The translations under genes were made by a program, and so were the position numbers. From Antilocapra americana (taxonomy: Eukaryota; Chordata; Mammalia; Artiodactyla; Antilocapridae), in NCBI GenBank assembly GCA_007570785.1, contig ML661796.1, forward strand, positions 303,156-367,155: DNA of 64,000 nucleotides. Direction: 5' to 3'. The notes beneath the pieces were generated by a model that did not search any database, was not told the DNA's origin, and was given only the letters and a program-made list of their open reading frames with translations. Positions 21,850 to 31,295 of this stretch are shown one piece after another (position 1 is the first letter of the stretch; every line of letters begins with the position of its first letter).

Positions 21850-22095
21850 TTGAGTGATATCAAGGGCTATGATTTACTGAGCACTCATCGGTCCCTGCTC
21901 TGGGCTAAGTGCTTTAGATGCATCATCTCATTGAATCTTTACAATAGCCCTTTGGGGCAGGAATTAGTGTTGCCATTTTACAGATAAGGAAATTAAAGCT
22001 CAGAGCGGTAGCATAAGTGGCCCAGCCAGGGCAGCTGTTAGAGCCGGGATTCAAGCCCGGTTTTGTCTGACTCCAAAGCCCATTACTCTTAACCC
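21850..22095 (-). repeat. MIR SINE, nearly complete
   Basis: Reverse MIR over its full length: 'CTGAGCACTCATCGGTCCCT', 'TACAGATAAGGAAATTAAAG', 'GTTAGAGCCGGGATTCAAGC', 'TGACTCCAAAGCCCATTACT'. Confidence 0.8.
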
Positions 22096-22712
22096 CTTCA
22101 CTCAACTGCTATAGAGTAATTAAGGGGTATTAAAATAGGACCCTGTAAAAGCCAGAGAGGTAAATAAATAGAAAGCTTTTGCCTTCTCTTGAAAGGCCAT
22201 TAGTCCCAGCAGCCTTTTGGTGTCAAATGGAAAAAATAATAAGGCTGGTCCATCAATTACCAGTATGCTGGGCTCTTCTTTCCATTGCTAGCTAAAATAA
22301 TTACCATCCATTCAACCACTTTAAGTGACTCCCAATGCGGACTTATGAGCCTTTCTATTAACTATAGAACATCAAAATAATATGTAGATGGCAGCTCTCT
22401 CTAAGGGACTTTGAATACACTATTAAAAAAAAAAACACCGAAGTTTCCAGTTCTCAATCTAAAGCCAGGAACTCTTTTCAAATTTGATAATACCTTTTGT
22501 CAAACGCATGGAGCTCTGTGGCAAGGAAGCGGGCAGCACCACTGTCCCTCCGCGGAGAGTTTCAGAGCTCATGGATGCCGTGCCTTAGCGAACGTTGGGG
22601 ATGGCCTTCGTGACTAAAATGACTCCTGTTGCCCTAGTTTCAGGCTGAAATTCGCAAACTCTTAAAGGGTCGGGAAACATTTTAGTCAAACGGAGCGCAA
22701 TTTCCACCCTTT
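22096..22712. other. Unassigned sequence
   Basis: No supported gene. CpG density rises from about 22500. Confidence 0.45.
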
Positions 22713-22713
22713 G

Positions 22714-22791
22714 GTTCAGTTCAGTGCAGTTCGGTCGATCAGTCGCGTCCGACGCTTGCGACCCCATGGACTGCAGCACGCCAGGCCTCCC
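22714..22791 (-). repeat. BovB / Bov-A2 3'-end fragment, CpG-rich
   Basis: Starts 'GTTCAGTTCAGTGCAGTTCG' and ends 'CACGCCAGGCCTCCCT'. At least six CpGs are retained in 78 bp, unlike the older copies in this window. Confidence 0.8.
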
Positions 22792-23274
22792 TAGAGAGAG
22801 GCTAAGCCCCAGGCAAGGTCGAAGATGCACGGACTCCTGGCTGGGTACCAGGGCTTGCTCTGAGACTGTCTGGGCTTCGGAAGGGTCGCTTGCTGCCCTC
22901 TGCTGGCCACAGGTTGGTGCTGTAGCCGCCCGGAAAGGGACTCCTTCCAAGTGTGGCTGTTAGGGCCTCTCCTCCTCTTGCCGCTCCCACTGTTACCCCC
23001 ACAAACTAGTACCATGTCCTAGGCTTCTCTCAGGGACAGGGACTGATCCAGTGCTGTGGAGACAGAGTTGACAAATCCCGAACAAGTCTCGGACAGATTC
23101 CCAACCAGAGAATTACAATAAAGTGCAGATCGTGTCGCCAGAGCATGGACCGGGATCCCTGAGATCCCCCCGCCAGCGGTGCTGGGCGCCTACTCTATGT
23201 CCACTGCTGAGTGAGTGCTGCGAAAATAATAGTATCACCTACTCGCGTCTGCATAGACCTTTGTCGTCTTGAGC
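22792..23274. other. Unassigned, relatively CpG-rich sequence
   Basis: Several CpGs near 22800-23350 but not dense enough, by eye, to call a CpG island. Overlapping minus-strand frames at 22585-23015 have no recognisable domain. Confidence 0.35.
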
Positions 23275-23440
23275 CTTCGTTTAGAATACATCCCAGCAAA
23301 CGGGTGAGGTTCGCAGAGCGAGTATTCATATCCCGCTGGGATAGATTAGAAAACCGAGGCTCAGAGAGGGTGCGTAAGTTGCCAAATGTAGCACAGCCAG
23401 CTGTTAGGATACAAAGCTTAGACTTGACTAACTGACTTCG
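23275..23440 (-). repeat. MIR fragment
   Basis: 'AAACCGAGGCTCAGAGAGGG' followed by 'ACAGCCAGCTGTTAGGATAC' matches reversed MIR core. Confidence 0.5.
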
Positions 23441-23497
23441 AATTCACTCCCTTTACTTCTGCACTGCGCTGCTTCGTGCTCCTGCTTCCTGAGAGGC

Positions 23498-23720
23498 GGT
23501 GTGTGTGTGTGTGTGCGCGCACACGTGCACACTCAATTGTGTCACACTTTGTGACCCTATGGGCTGTAACCAGCCAGGCTCCTCTGTCCATGGGATTTCC
23601 CAGGCAAAAATACTGGAGTGGGTTTCCATTTCCTACTCCAGGGGTCTTCCCAACCCAGGGATTGAACCTGCATCTCCTGCATTGACAGATTCTTTACAAC
23701 TGAGCCACCAGGGAAGCCCC
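23498..23720 (-). mobile_element. Bov-tA SINE with (GT)n tail and 11-bp target duplication
   Basis: Reverse-strand Bov-tA (body about 23531-23720, ending GAGCCACCAGGGAAGCCCC) whose 3' tail, on the left here, has become a GT/GCGC repeat at 23499-23525. Flanked by TCCTGAGAGGC at 23487-23497 and 23721-23731. Confidence 0.92.
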
Positions 23721-23769
23721 TCCTGAGAGGCTGTAGATCACAGTGAAGGCCGAGTGCTGCCAGTCTTAC

Positions 23770-23940
23770 CAGGCTCTAGCTAGACATCAGCAGGCAAGTC
23801 ACTTTACTTCTCCTTGCCTTGTTTCCCCTATCTTTGAAATGGGAAGGATAAACACATTTATAAGGCTATTTTCGAACACCAAATGATTAAAGGCTTATGC
23901 CAGCCATAGAGTTCGCACTTAATAAATGTCAGCATTCAGT
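23770..23940 (+). repeat. MIR SINE
   Basis: Plus MIR: 'GCAAGTCACTTTACTTCTCC', 'TATCTTTGAAATGGGAAGGA', tail 'GCACTTAATAAATGTCAGCA'. Confidence 0.65.
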
Positions 23941-24332
23941 ATCACTGTCCAAACGAGGCAGGCAACTTAGGGCATGTGTGCCAAGTCCACACTGACAGCT
24001 CATTTTTCAGTTTTCTGGGGACCACACCTCTTCTTCTTATTTCCAAGATGATCTACAGGAATAACAGGGCTGCTGAGTGTGGAGGAACTAATTCTTCCCT
24101 AGAGAGGTGAGCTCTGCCTTTCTAGTGGCAGGGGCAGCAGGGAAACTGGCCCAGGGAATGGAACTTATAAAAGTGAAACTTACAATGTTCTTGTTAAAAA
24201 CAATCTCATCCACAAGTGATGTGTTGATAAGCCTCTGGAGTCACACCACTCATATCAGTGACCAGACATATGGCCTATACATTAGCAGTTTAATTAAATC
24301 ATGTTTTGAGAGACTAAGATGCTTATTTGATG

Positions 24333-25300
24333 TGTATTTTTATTTTTTTAAATTTTCTTTATTGTGTTGGTTTTGTCATACATTGACATGAATCCGCCAT
24401 GGGTATACATATGCTCTCCCTCCAGAACCCCCCTCCCTCCTCCCTCCCGATTCCCTCTCCCTGGGTCATCCCGGTGCACCAGCCCCGAGCATCAACCCTG
24501 GGCTGGTGATTGATTTCACATATGATAATTAACATGTTTCAATGCCATTCTCCCATATCATCCCACCCCTTCCCTCTTCCACAGCGTCCACGAGACTGTT
24601 CTATACATCTGCGTTTCTTTTGCTGTCTCCATGCAGGGTTCTCGTTTCCATCTTTCTAAATTCCATATATATGCGTTAGTATACTGTATTTTTGTTTTTC
24701 CTTTTGGCTTACTTCACTCTGGATAATAGGCTCCAGTTCCATCCACCTGAGCAGAACTGATTCAAATGGTTTTTTTTAATGGCTGAGTAATATTCCATGG
24801 TGTATATGTACCACAGCTTTCTTATCGATTCGTCAGTTGATGGGCATCTAGGTTGCTTCCATGTCCTGGCTATTGTAAACAATGCGGCGATGAACATTGG
24901 AGTACACGTGTCTCTTTCAATTCTGGTTTCCTCGGTGTGTATGCCCAGCAGTGGGATTGCTGGGTCATATGGCAGTTCTATTTTCAGTTTTTTAAGGAAT
25001 CTCCACACTATTCTCCATAGGACTGTACTAGTTTGCATTCCCACCAACAGTGTAAGAGGGTTCCCTTTCCTCCACATCCTCTCCAGCATTTGTTGCTTGT
25101 AGACTTTTGGGTGGCAGCCATTCTGACTGGTGTAAAGTGGTACCTCATTGTGGTTTTGATTTGCATTTCTCTGATAATGAGTGATGTTGAGCATCTTTTT
25201 TTAAAATTTTCTTTATTGTGTTGGTTTTGCCATACATTGACATGAATCCGCCATGTGTTGAGCATCTTTTCTTGTGTTTGGTAGCCATTTTTATGTCTTT
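24333..25300 (-). mobile_element. L1 3' portion with ORF2 C-terminus
   Basis: Minus-strand ORF2 end, frame 25194-24709, reading for example IELPYDPAIPLLGIHTEETR and WYIYTMEYYSAIKKN, typical of L1 ORF2 C-termini. A 3'-UTR with 'AACCCCCCTCCCTCCTCCCT' (plus strand) follows to 24340. The copy is 5'-truncated and interrupted at 25200-25255 by another tiny L1 3' end. It resumes to about 25300. Confidence 0.9.
25200..25255 (-). mobile_element. Minimal L1 3'-end insertion (about 56 bp) with 15-bp target duplication
   Basis: TTAAAATTTTCTTTATTGTG to 'GACATGAATCCGCCATG', the reversed last 50-odd bases of ruminant L1, lies between exact copies of TGTTGAGCATCTTTT at 25185-25199 and 25256-25270. It is nested within an older L1. 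Confidence 0.93.
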
Positions 25301-25304
25301 TTAA

Positions 25305-25415
25305 AAAAACATTACTAAGGTTGAGTTACAGTATAATGTTAGTTTCAGGTGTGCAACATAGTGATTCAAAATTTTTATACATTTTACTCCACTTAAAGTT
25401 ATTTTAGACCTAACT
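25305..25415 (-). repeat. L1 3' end, older cetartiodactyl type
   Basis: 'GGTTGAGTTACAGTATAATG', 'TTAGTTTCAGGTGTGCAACA', the reversed terminal segment of this L1 family. Confidence 0.6.
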
Positions 25416-25879
25416 TTGTGGTCCAGTAGTTTTACACCACCAAAACTACCATTTAATAGAAAAATCTGTAATCACTTTTTCAAATCCAGATGTGTATCAG
25501 AATTATCTTGGAATATAAGATAAAATATAAATGCCCAAGTATGGCTTTTTTCCTTCAAATCTCCACATATGTTTCTAATCAGCAGCCATGTTTAAAAACA
25601 ACTGGATTACATGAGGATCTTTTACTTTTATCTAGTTTGTTTCACTGTTTCTATTTCATATTCAATGCTCCCATTTCATTTACTTATGTTTTCCAGTTTC
25701 GTTTTTTTGATGTTCTTTCTAAGCGTAGTAGAAAAGCCTTTGTATACACATATATAAAAAGTATGTATAATATATATTTTAGAAAAATTATGAATTTTTA
25801 CCTAGCTAAAAAATTTATGATGCTTTGATTCTAGTTGTTTGACTTGATATGAAAAGAATGCTAGATTTCTAATAAAAAA
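25416..25879. other. Unassigned AT-rich sequence
   Basis: A 112-codon frame (25490-25828) is AT-rich without recognisable domain; no repeat is assigned. Confidence 0.4.
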
Positions 25880-26095
25880 ATAGATATGCAACAAGCAACA
25901 AAGTTTACTGTATAGCACAGGGAACTATAGTCAACATCTTGTAATAACCTATAATGGTTATTACAATTATTATTCAGATTACAAATAATCTGAGGAATAA
26001 TATATGTGTATATGTATAACTGAATCACCTTGTTGTGTACCTGAAACATTGTAAGTAAACTATACTTCAATAAAATATATATATTAAGAAAAATA
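25880..26095 (+). repeat. L1 3' end, older cetartiodactyl type
   Basis: 'GTATAGCACAGGGAACTATA', 'GTATAACTGAATCACCTTGT', 'AAACTATACTTCAATAAAAT' in order, plus strand, ending in an A-rich tail. Confidence 0.75.
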
Positions 26096-26254
26096 AAGTT
26101 ATTATAAATATTGGCTGTCTTTCCTGTGCTGTACAATATGTATTTATGGATTATATATTGGGATACATTTTAATAATTAGAAATGTCTCTTATTAGCAGG
26201 ACATTTATCCAAGAAGGATGTTACAATATGTGCCATATATGCAATAGGAGAATA

Positions 26255-26740
26255 CAGGCAAAACTCTATTCATTGGGCTTCACTTTTTGTGCTTTGCAGA
26301 TGCTGGGTTTTTTACAAATTGAAAGTTTGTGACCAGCCTGCATTGAATGGTGTCTATCGGCACCATTCTCCCAACAGCGTTTGCTCACATCATGTCTCAG
26401 TGTCACATTTTATTAATTCTTGAAATATTTCAAACTTTTTAGTTGCTATTCTATTTGTTATGGTGAAGTGTGATCAGTAGTCTCTGATGTTACTACTCAA
26501 ACTCACTGAAGGCTCAGATGATGGTTAGCAATTTTAGCAATAAAGTACTTTAAAATTAAGGCATGTGCATTGTTTTTTCAGACCTACAGTTATTGAACAC
26601 TTAATAGACTATGGTAGAGTGTAAATATAAATTTTGTATCAGCCAGGAAACCAAAAAATTCACATGACCCATTTTATTGAGAGATTTGATTTATTATCAT
26701 GGTCTGCAGTCAAACCCACAATATATCCGAAATCTGCCTG
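26255..26740. mobile_element. Tigger1-like DNA transposon, internally deleted, both ends present
   Basis: Left end CAGGCAAAACTCTATTCATT then 'TGTGCTTTGCAGATGCTGG'; right end 'CAATATATCCGAAATCTGCC' then TG. The outermost bases form an inverted repeat (CAGGCA / TGCCTG). A TA dinucleotide flanks each side (26253-26254 and 26741-26742), the target duplication of the mariner/Tigger group. Internal phrases (CTTAATAGACTATGGTAGAG, 'GGAAACCAAAAAATTCACAT') match Tigger1. At 486 bp the transposase gene is gone, leaving a non-autonomous remnant. Confidence 0.85.
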
Positions 26741-26742
26741 TA

Positions 26743-27040
26743 AATGCATTTTGTGGCAAAGGATTATGGGAGAGAACTGAAAAATGTTTGTTAAAGGGAA
26801 CTTTTTAATTACAGAGAATTGATCATTGCACAAAATTCATCTTACCCATACATGCAAAGCAGGGTCGGTATAGACTGGTACTAGGAATGTGGGCAAGGAC
26901 TTAATTATATAATAGTATTTAAATTGGATCTTTTATCTAAATTCCCTGGGATCTCATGACAATCCCTCCTCCCACCTGGCTGCTTTTCCTCAAATCTTCC
27001 TGAGGCTCCTCTTTCGGCTCCTGCATGAACTCTTCTTTCT
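26743..27040. other. Unassigned sequence
   Basis: Nothing recognised between the Tigger1 and BovB copies. Confidence 0.4.
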
Positions 27041-27041
27041 C

Positions 27042-27538
27042 TCAGTTCAGTTCAGTTCAGTCACTCAGTCATGTCTGACTCTTTGTGACCCCATGAATTG
27101 CAGCATGCCAGACCTCCTTGTCCATTATCAACTCCAAGGAGTCTACCCAAACCCATGTCCATCAAGTCATTGATGCCATTTAGCCATCTCATCCTCTGTC
27201 GTCCCCTTCTCTTCCTGCCCCCAATCCTTCCCAGCATTAGGGTCTTTTCCAATGAGTCAACTCTTTGCATGAGGTGGCCACAGTATTGGAGTTTCAGCTT
27301 CAACATCAGTCCTTCCAATGAACACCCAGGACTGATCTCCTTTAGGATGGACTGGTTGGATCTCCTTGCAGTCCGAGGGACTCTCAAGATTCTTCTCCAA
27401 CACCACAGTTCAAAAGCATCAATTCTTCGGCGCTCAGCTTTCTTCACCGTCCAACTCTCACATCCATATATGACTACTGGTAAAACCATAGCCTTGACTA
27501 GATGGACCTTTGTTGGCAAAGTAATGTCTCTGCTTTTA
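27042..27538 (-). mobile_element. BovB LINE 3' end with open ORF2 C-terminus
   Basis: 5'-truncated BovB, minus strand, starting (3' end) with TCAGTTCAGTTCAGTTCAGT. Frame 27543-27061 is open for 160 codons and encodes the RTE-type ORF2 C-terminus (VYGCESWTVKKAERRRIDAF-like start, then RRILRVPRTARRSNQSILKE and [15 protein letters not shown]). It is one of the better preserved BovB tails in the window, but it lacks EN and RT domains. Confidence 0.95.
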
Positions 27539-27858
27539 ACCATCCCCTAAGTGTCAGTATTCTCCAGGAATTTTCCTTGGCCCACAGCCCCCTCACACAC
27601 TACACTTTCTTCCTAAGTGATGGCATCCTTTCCCATAACATCAATGACCATTGATGACCAAGTTGATGACTCCAAAGTCCCCATCTCCTACCAAGACTCA
27701 CCACCTTCCTGGCTACTGGACATAAGTACCTGGAGGTCCCATAGGCACCAGTCCCTCTTAAATGTGTTCTGCCACCTGTTTACTCTCATCATTTAATGAC
27801 ACTAGTATTCATTAGTAGTCACCCTCCACGCCCTCTGCCATTTTACTACCCCACCAGC
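27539..27858. other. Unassigned sequence
   Basis: Nothing recognised before the L1 insertion. Confidence 0.4.
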
Positions 27859-27878
27859 TATGTATGGTCAATTTCTTT

Positions 27879-28178
27879 TTTTTTTTCTTTTCTTTTTTTT
27901 ATTGTTTTTGCCATACATTGTCATGATATCAGGATGGGTTTACATATGCTTCCCCTCCGGAACCCCCCTCCCTCCTCCCTCCCCCCTGGGAAATCTCGCA
28001 TGTTGAGTTCTCGTTACCGTCTTTCTAAATTCCATATATATGCGTTAATATACTGTATTGTTGTTTTTGCTTCTGGCTTACTTCACTCTGGATAATGGGC
28101 TCCAGTTTCGTCCATCTGAGTAGAATTGCTTCAAATGAATTTTTTTTTAATGCTGAGTACTATTCCATTGTGTATATG
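27879..28178 (-). mobile_element. 5'-truncated L1 with variant 3'-UTR and 20-bp target duplication
   Basis: A poly-T tract, then GTTTTTGCCATACATTGTCA, a 'GATATCA'-bearing variant and 'TATGCTTCCCCTCCGGAACC'. Compared with the copy at 24333 it lacks roughly 170 bp of 3'-UTR. Exact 20-bp duplications TATGTATGGTCAATTTCTTT at 27859-27878 and 28179-28198 bracket it. Confidence 0.93.
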
Positions 28179-28209
28179 TATGTATGGTCAATTTCTTTGG
28201 GAGTCATTC

Positions 28210-28335
28210 ATTTTTTTTTTTCCTTAAGATAAAGCATGTATTTATTCGGCACACATGATCTTTGATCTTTGGTGCAGCATGTGGGATCTTTTTTTAGTTG
28301 AGGCATTTGGGATCTAGACCACCAGGGAAGTCCCT
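28210..28335 (-). mobile_element. CHR-type SINE with 15-bp target duplication
   Basis: T-rich tail, 'GCAGCATGTGGGATCTTTTT', end 'GACCACCAGGGAAGTCCCT'. CTTTGGGAGTCATTC flanks it at 28195-28209 and 28336-28350. The left duplication overlaps that of the neighbouring L1. Confidence 0.88.
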
Positions 28336-28389
28336 CTTTGGGAGTCATTCTTGTCCCTCCCTCTCCTTCAGTTCACACATCTAAACACT

Positions 28390-28680
28390 TACCCCAGCAT
28401 ACTGATCTGCGCATGGGCTCCAATAGAAACATGCTTTTCCTTCTCTGTCTCTTCTGCCTAGAATGTCTTTCCCAGTTCTTTTCATCTAGGAAGCACTTAG
28501 TCATTCTTTAAGATTCAGTACCTCTAGGAATTCTTTCTATATCATGCCCCTCCTGTTCTGTGAGCTTTCTGAGCCCTGTTGGAGTTGTATTCCCCCAAAA
28601 GGCTGGGACACACCCCATCCCCAACCCCCACTTAGCTCACTAAGACCTTTCTCACCAGCACTTGAAATTTATCAGGCACC
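28390..28680 (+). repeat. L2 3' region
   Basis: 'CTGTCTCTTCTGCCTAGAAT', 'GTCATTCTTTAAGATTCAGT', 'AATTCTTTCTATATCATGCC' match the L2 3' region. Diverged. Confidence 0.55.
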
Positions 28681-28700
28681 CTATCAGGAGTTGTTAGGTG

Positions 28701-28894
28701 AGTGAAAGTGAAAGTCACTCAGTTGTGTCCAACTCTTTGGGACCCCATAGGCTATATAGTCCATGGAGTTCTCCAGGTCAGTATGGAGTGGGTAGCCTTT
28801 CTCTTTTCCAGGGGATCTTCCCAACCCAGGGATTGAACCCAGGTCTCCCACATTGCAGGCAGGTTCTTTACCAGCTGAGCCACAAGGGAAGCCC
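28701..28894 (-). repeat. Bov-tA SINE
   Basis: Reverse Bov-tA from GTGAAAGTGAAAGTCACTCA to 'GAGCCACAAGGGAAGCCC'. Confidence 0.93.
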
Positions 28895-29013
28895 AAGAAT
28901 GCTGGAGTGGGTAGCCTATCCCTTCTCCAGCGGATCTTCCTGACCCAGGAATCGAACTGGGGTCTCCTGCATTACAGGTAGATTCTTTACCAACTGAGCT
29001 ATGAGGGAAGCCC
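28895..29013 (-). repeat. Second, partial Bov-tA directly abutting the first
   Basis: Begins 'AAGAATGCTGGAGTGGGTAG' and ends 'CTGAGCTATGAGGGAAGCCC'. It carries only the tRNA-like half; the pair looks like one element inserted into, or joined to, another. Confidence 0.88.
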
Positions 29014-29436
29014 TTGAATGTCCTCATATGAGCTGCAATACAATATTTATTGGGTGCCATCTTCACAAGCAGACCCCAAAGGCTACAAGGATTTCAGCCA
29101 TGGAGGAATGGCCTGGTGAACCAGTCCCATCACAGCAGCACACAGCTCTCCTAGCCAGGAAAGTCTTAGGCACCTTGAAAGTTTGTCCTCCATCTGACAG
29201 GTGGCTCTTGACTCGAACACACTGAACGTGAAACTAACTCAGACCTACCAGGAAGCAGATGCCTTAGCAGATCCCCTCAAACTCCAAAACCCCCGCCAAA
29301 GAGGAGGGTGGCTACTTCCTGTGCCTAAATAAAGAACTCTATAGCATGGGGCAGAATGAAGCTCCTTCCCTCTGTGATTGTGTTCCAGTGCACCATCCCA
29401 TCTCGGGGGGCCTCCATAGGTTTTTGTTTCTCTTCT
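29014..29436. other. Unassigned; possible old LTR-like end
   Basis: An AATAAA signal at about 29328 is followed, some 55 bp on, by 'CTCTGTGATTGTGTTCCAGT', reminiscent of an R-U5 border, but no partner or termini were found. Confidence 0.2.
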
Positions 29437-29548
29437 GTTTTTGGCCACACTACACAGCATGTGGAATCTTAGTTCCCCAACCAGGGATGGAACCTGTACC
29501 CCCTGCATTGGAAGTGCAGTCTTAACCATTGGACCCCCAGGGGAGTCC
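29437..29548 (-). repeat. CHR-type SINE
   Basis: 'TTTTTGGCCACACTACACAG', 'GGAATCTTAGTTCCCCAACC', end 'TGGACCCCCAGGGGAGTCC'. Confidence 0.8.
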
Positions 29549-29957
29549 GGGAGCTTCTATATTTAATGCCTCGCCAGGCTGTTTCCTCGTAATCCCAGAT
29601 CCACCTGCATGTCTGGTTCTTGGATCTCTGCTCCACCTTGATCACTTGGTAGCGACTGATTGGCCAACTACATCAAGTGCCAAGCCCATGAGTACACAGG
29701 AGCCCTCTGAGGAGGGCATCAGCTTTGCCAGCCTACTGTCTGCTCAGAATCAGTCCCCATACTTGGTCCCTTGATTAGGTATTCAGTTTACATGTATCTC
29801 AATGCTAATATGAGGCAACAACGCTAATGGCACATGCTGCCTGCCAACTATAAGAGAAAACACAGACTATGAACATATTAGAATAGTTGATTATTTTAGC
29901 TATACTGTATTGCTATTTAATTCTTGATTCTCAATCTTGACTACACCTTGAAATCAC
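29549..29957. other. Unassigned sequence
   Basis: Nothing supported; the plus-strand frame 29529-29774 has no recognised domain. Confidence 0.4.
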
Positions 29958-30010
29958 CCGTCTCCTGCATTGGCAGGTGGATTCTTTACCACTGAGCCAC
30001 CAGGGAAGCC
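29958..30010 (-). repeat. Bov-tA tRNA-half fragment
   Basis: A 50-bp piece, CCGTCTCCTGCATTGGCAGG to 'CTGAGCCACCAGGGAAGCC', the reversed tRNA-like head. Confidence 0.85.
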
Positions 30011-30764
30011 AAACTAGGGAGGTTTTTGTTTTTGTTAAAAATACCAATACCTATAAATAAGTGAAACAATTAATCAACAGTAACTTAATATTAATTAATT
30101 AATTAACTTAAAAACTGATTCCTGAGTCTTCCTCCCAGAGATTCTGATTTAATTCATGCACAGTGCAGCCTGGACATCAAGAGTTTTTAAAGCTCTCCTA
30201 GCAATTCTAACACAAAAGCAGTGTTGAGATCACTTTCCTTCCGTTTACTTCCTAGACCACAAATCCCCTCCCTTTGACTTGATTCTGGGCAGTGGACATC
30301 AGCAATGTGATAACTTGGTCTTACAATGACTTTAGTTCCCCCGCCCCATGGTATCCAAACTAAAAGCCCAAAGTGAGAGAAACCCATGCTACAGAGTGAC
30401 TCGCTGGGGTTTGGTGCCAAATCTTACAACGCCCACTCTCCAATCCAGGGTGACTAAATTATGAAGTAGCGCCGCCCCAGCCCCCGCCTTTTCAGTCCCT
30501 CACAGAGCCTGCTATCACCTATTTTATAATTAGTAGTTGGTTAACATGAAAAAGATCTTCCTTCCTGAATGAGGCCTCACAATTGTGTTTTTCAACTTCT
30601 GACCCAAATTGCTGTACCACTTAGAGTTTTTGTTTGTTTGCTTGCTTGCCTCTTCTATTCACTGAATTTTTTTTTTGCATTTCACAATGATTTATTGTGC
30701 ACATAAGAAACACTCGAGAACTAGGACACTCACTGAACTCTTGAAACTCCTTTTTTGTTGTTTT
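30011..30764. other. Unassigned sequence
   Basis: An ATTAA repeat is at about 30088-30108 and a short GC-rich patch at 30468-30490. No gene or known repeat supported. Confidence 0.4.
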
Positions 30765-31295
30765 TAAAAATTTTTATTGGAGTACAGTTGATGTACAAAG
30801 TTGTGTTAGGCTCAGGTATACAGCAAAGTGAATCAGTTATATGTATCCATGTATCTACTTAAGAGTCTATTCCCATATAGGACATTACAGAATATTGAGT
30901 AGAGCTCCCTGTACTATACAGTGGGTCTTTATTAGTTATTTATTTTTATATATAGTCATGTGTGCATGTTAATCTCAGTCTCCAAATTTATCCTCCTCCC
31001 CTTACATCCTGGAAGGATAAGTTAGTTTTCTACATCTGTGATTCTATTTCTGTTTTGTAAATAAGTCTGTTTGTACCATATTTTTAGACTCCACATATAA
31101 GTGATAGCATGTGATATCTGTCTTTCTCTGTCTGAGTTACTTCACTCAGTGTGATAATCTTTAGGTTCATCCATATTGCTGCAAATGACATTTATCTTGT
31201 TCTTTTTTGTGGCTGAGTAATATTCCATTATATAGATGTACCCCATCTCCTTCATCCTTCCTCTGTCTATGGACATTTAGGTTACTTCCACTGAA
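30765..31295 (-). repeat. L1 3' end, older cetartiodactyl type, long copy
   Basis: 'GAGTACAGTTGATGTACAAA', 'GAATATTGAGTAGAGCTCCC', 'ACTCCACATATAAGTGATAG', 'GTGGCTGAGTAATATTCCAT' in order on the plus strand. The longest of the window's copies of this family at about 530 bp. Confidence 0.8.

Noticed and set aside
24709..25194. 161-codon minus-strand frame as a host gene
   Set aside because: The peptide is the L1 ORF2 C-terminus; the L1 3'-UTR follows directly.
27061..27543. 160-codon frame as a host gene
   Set aside because: It is the BovB ORF2 C-terminus on the minus strand, complete with the BovB 3' end.
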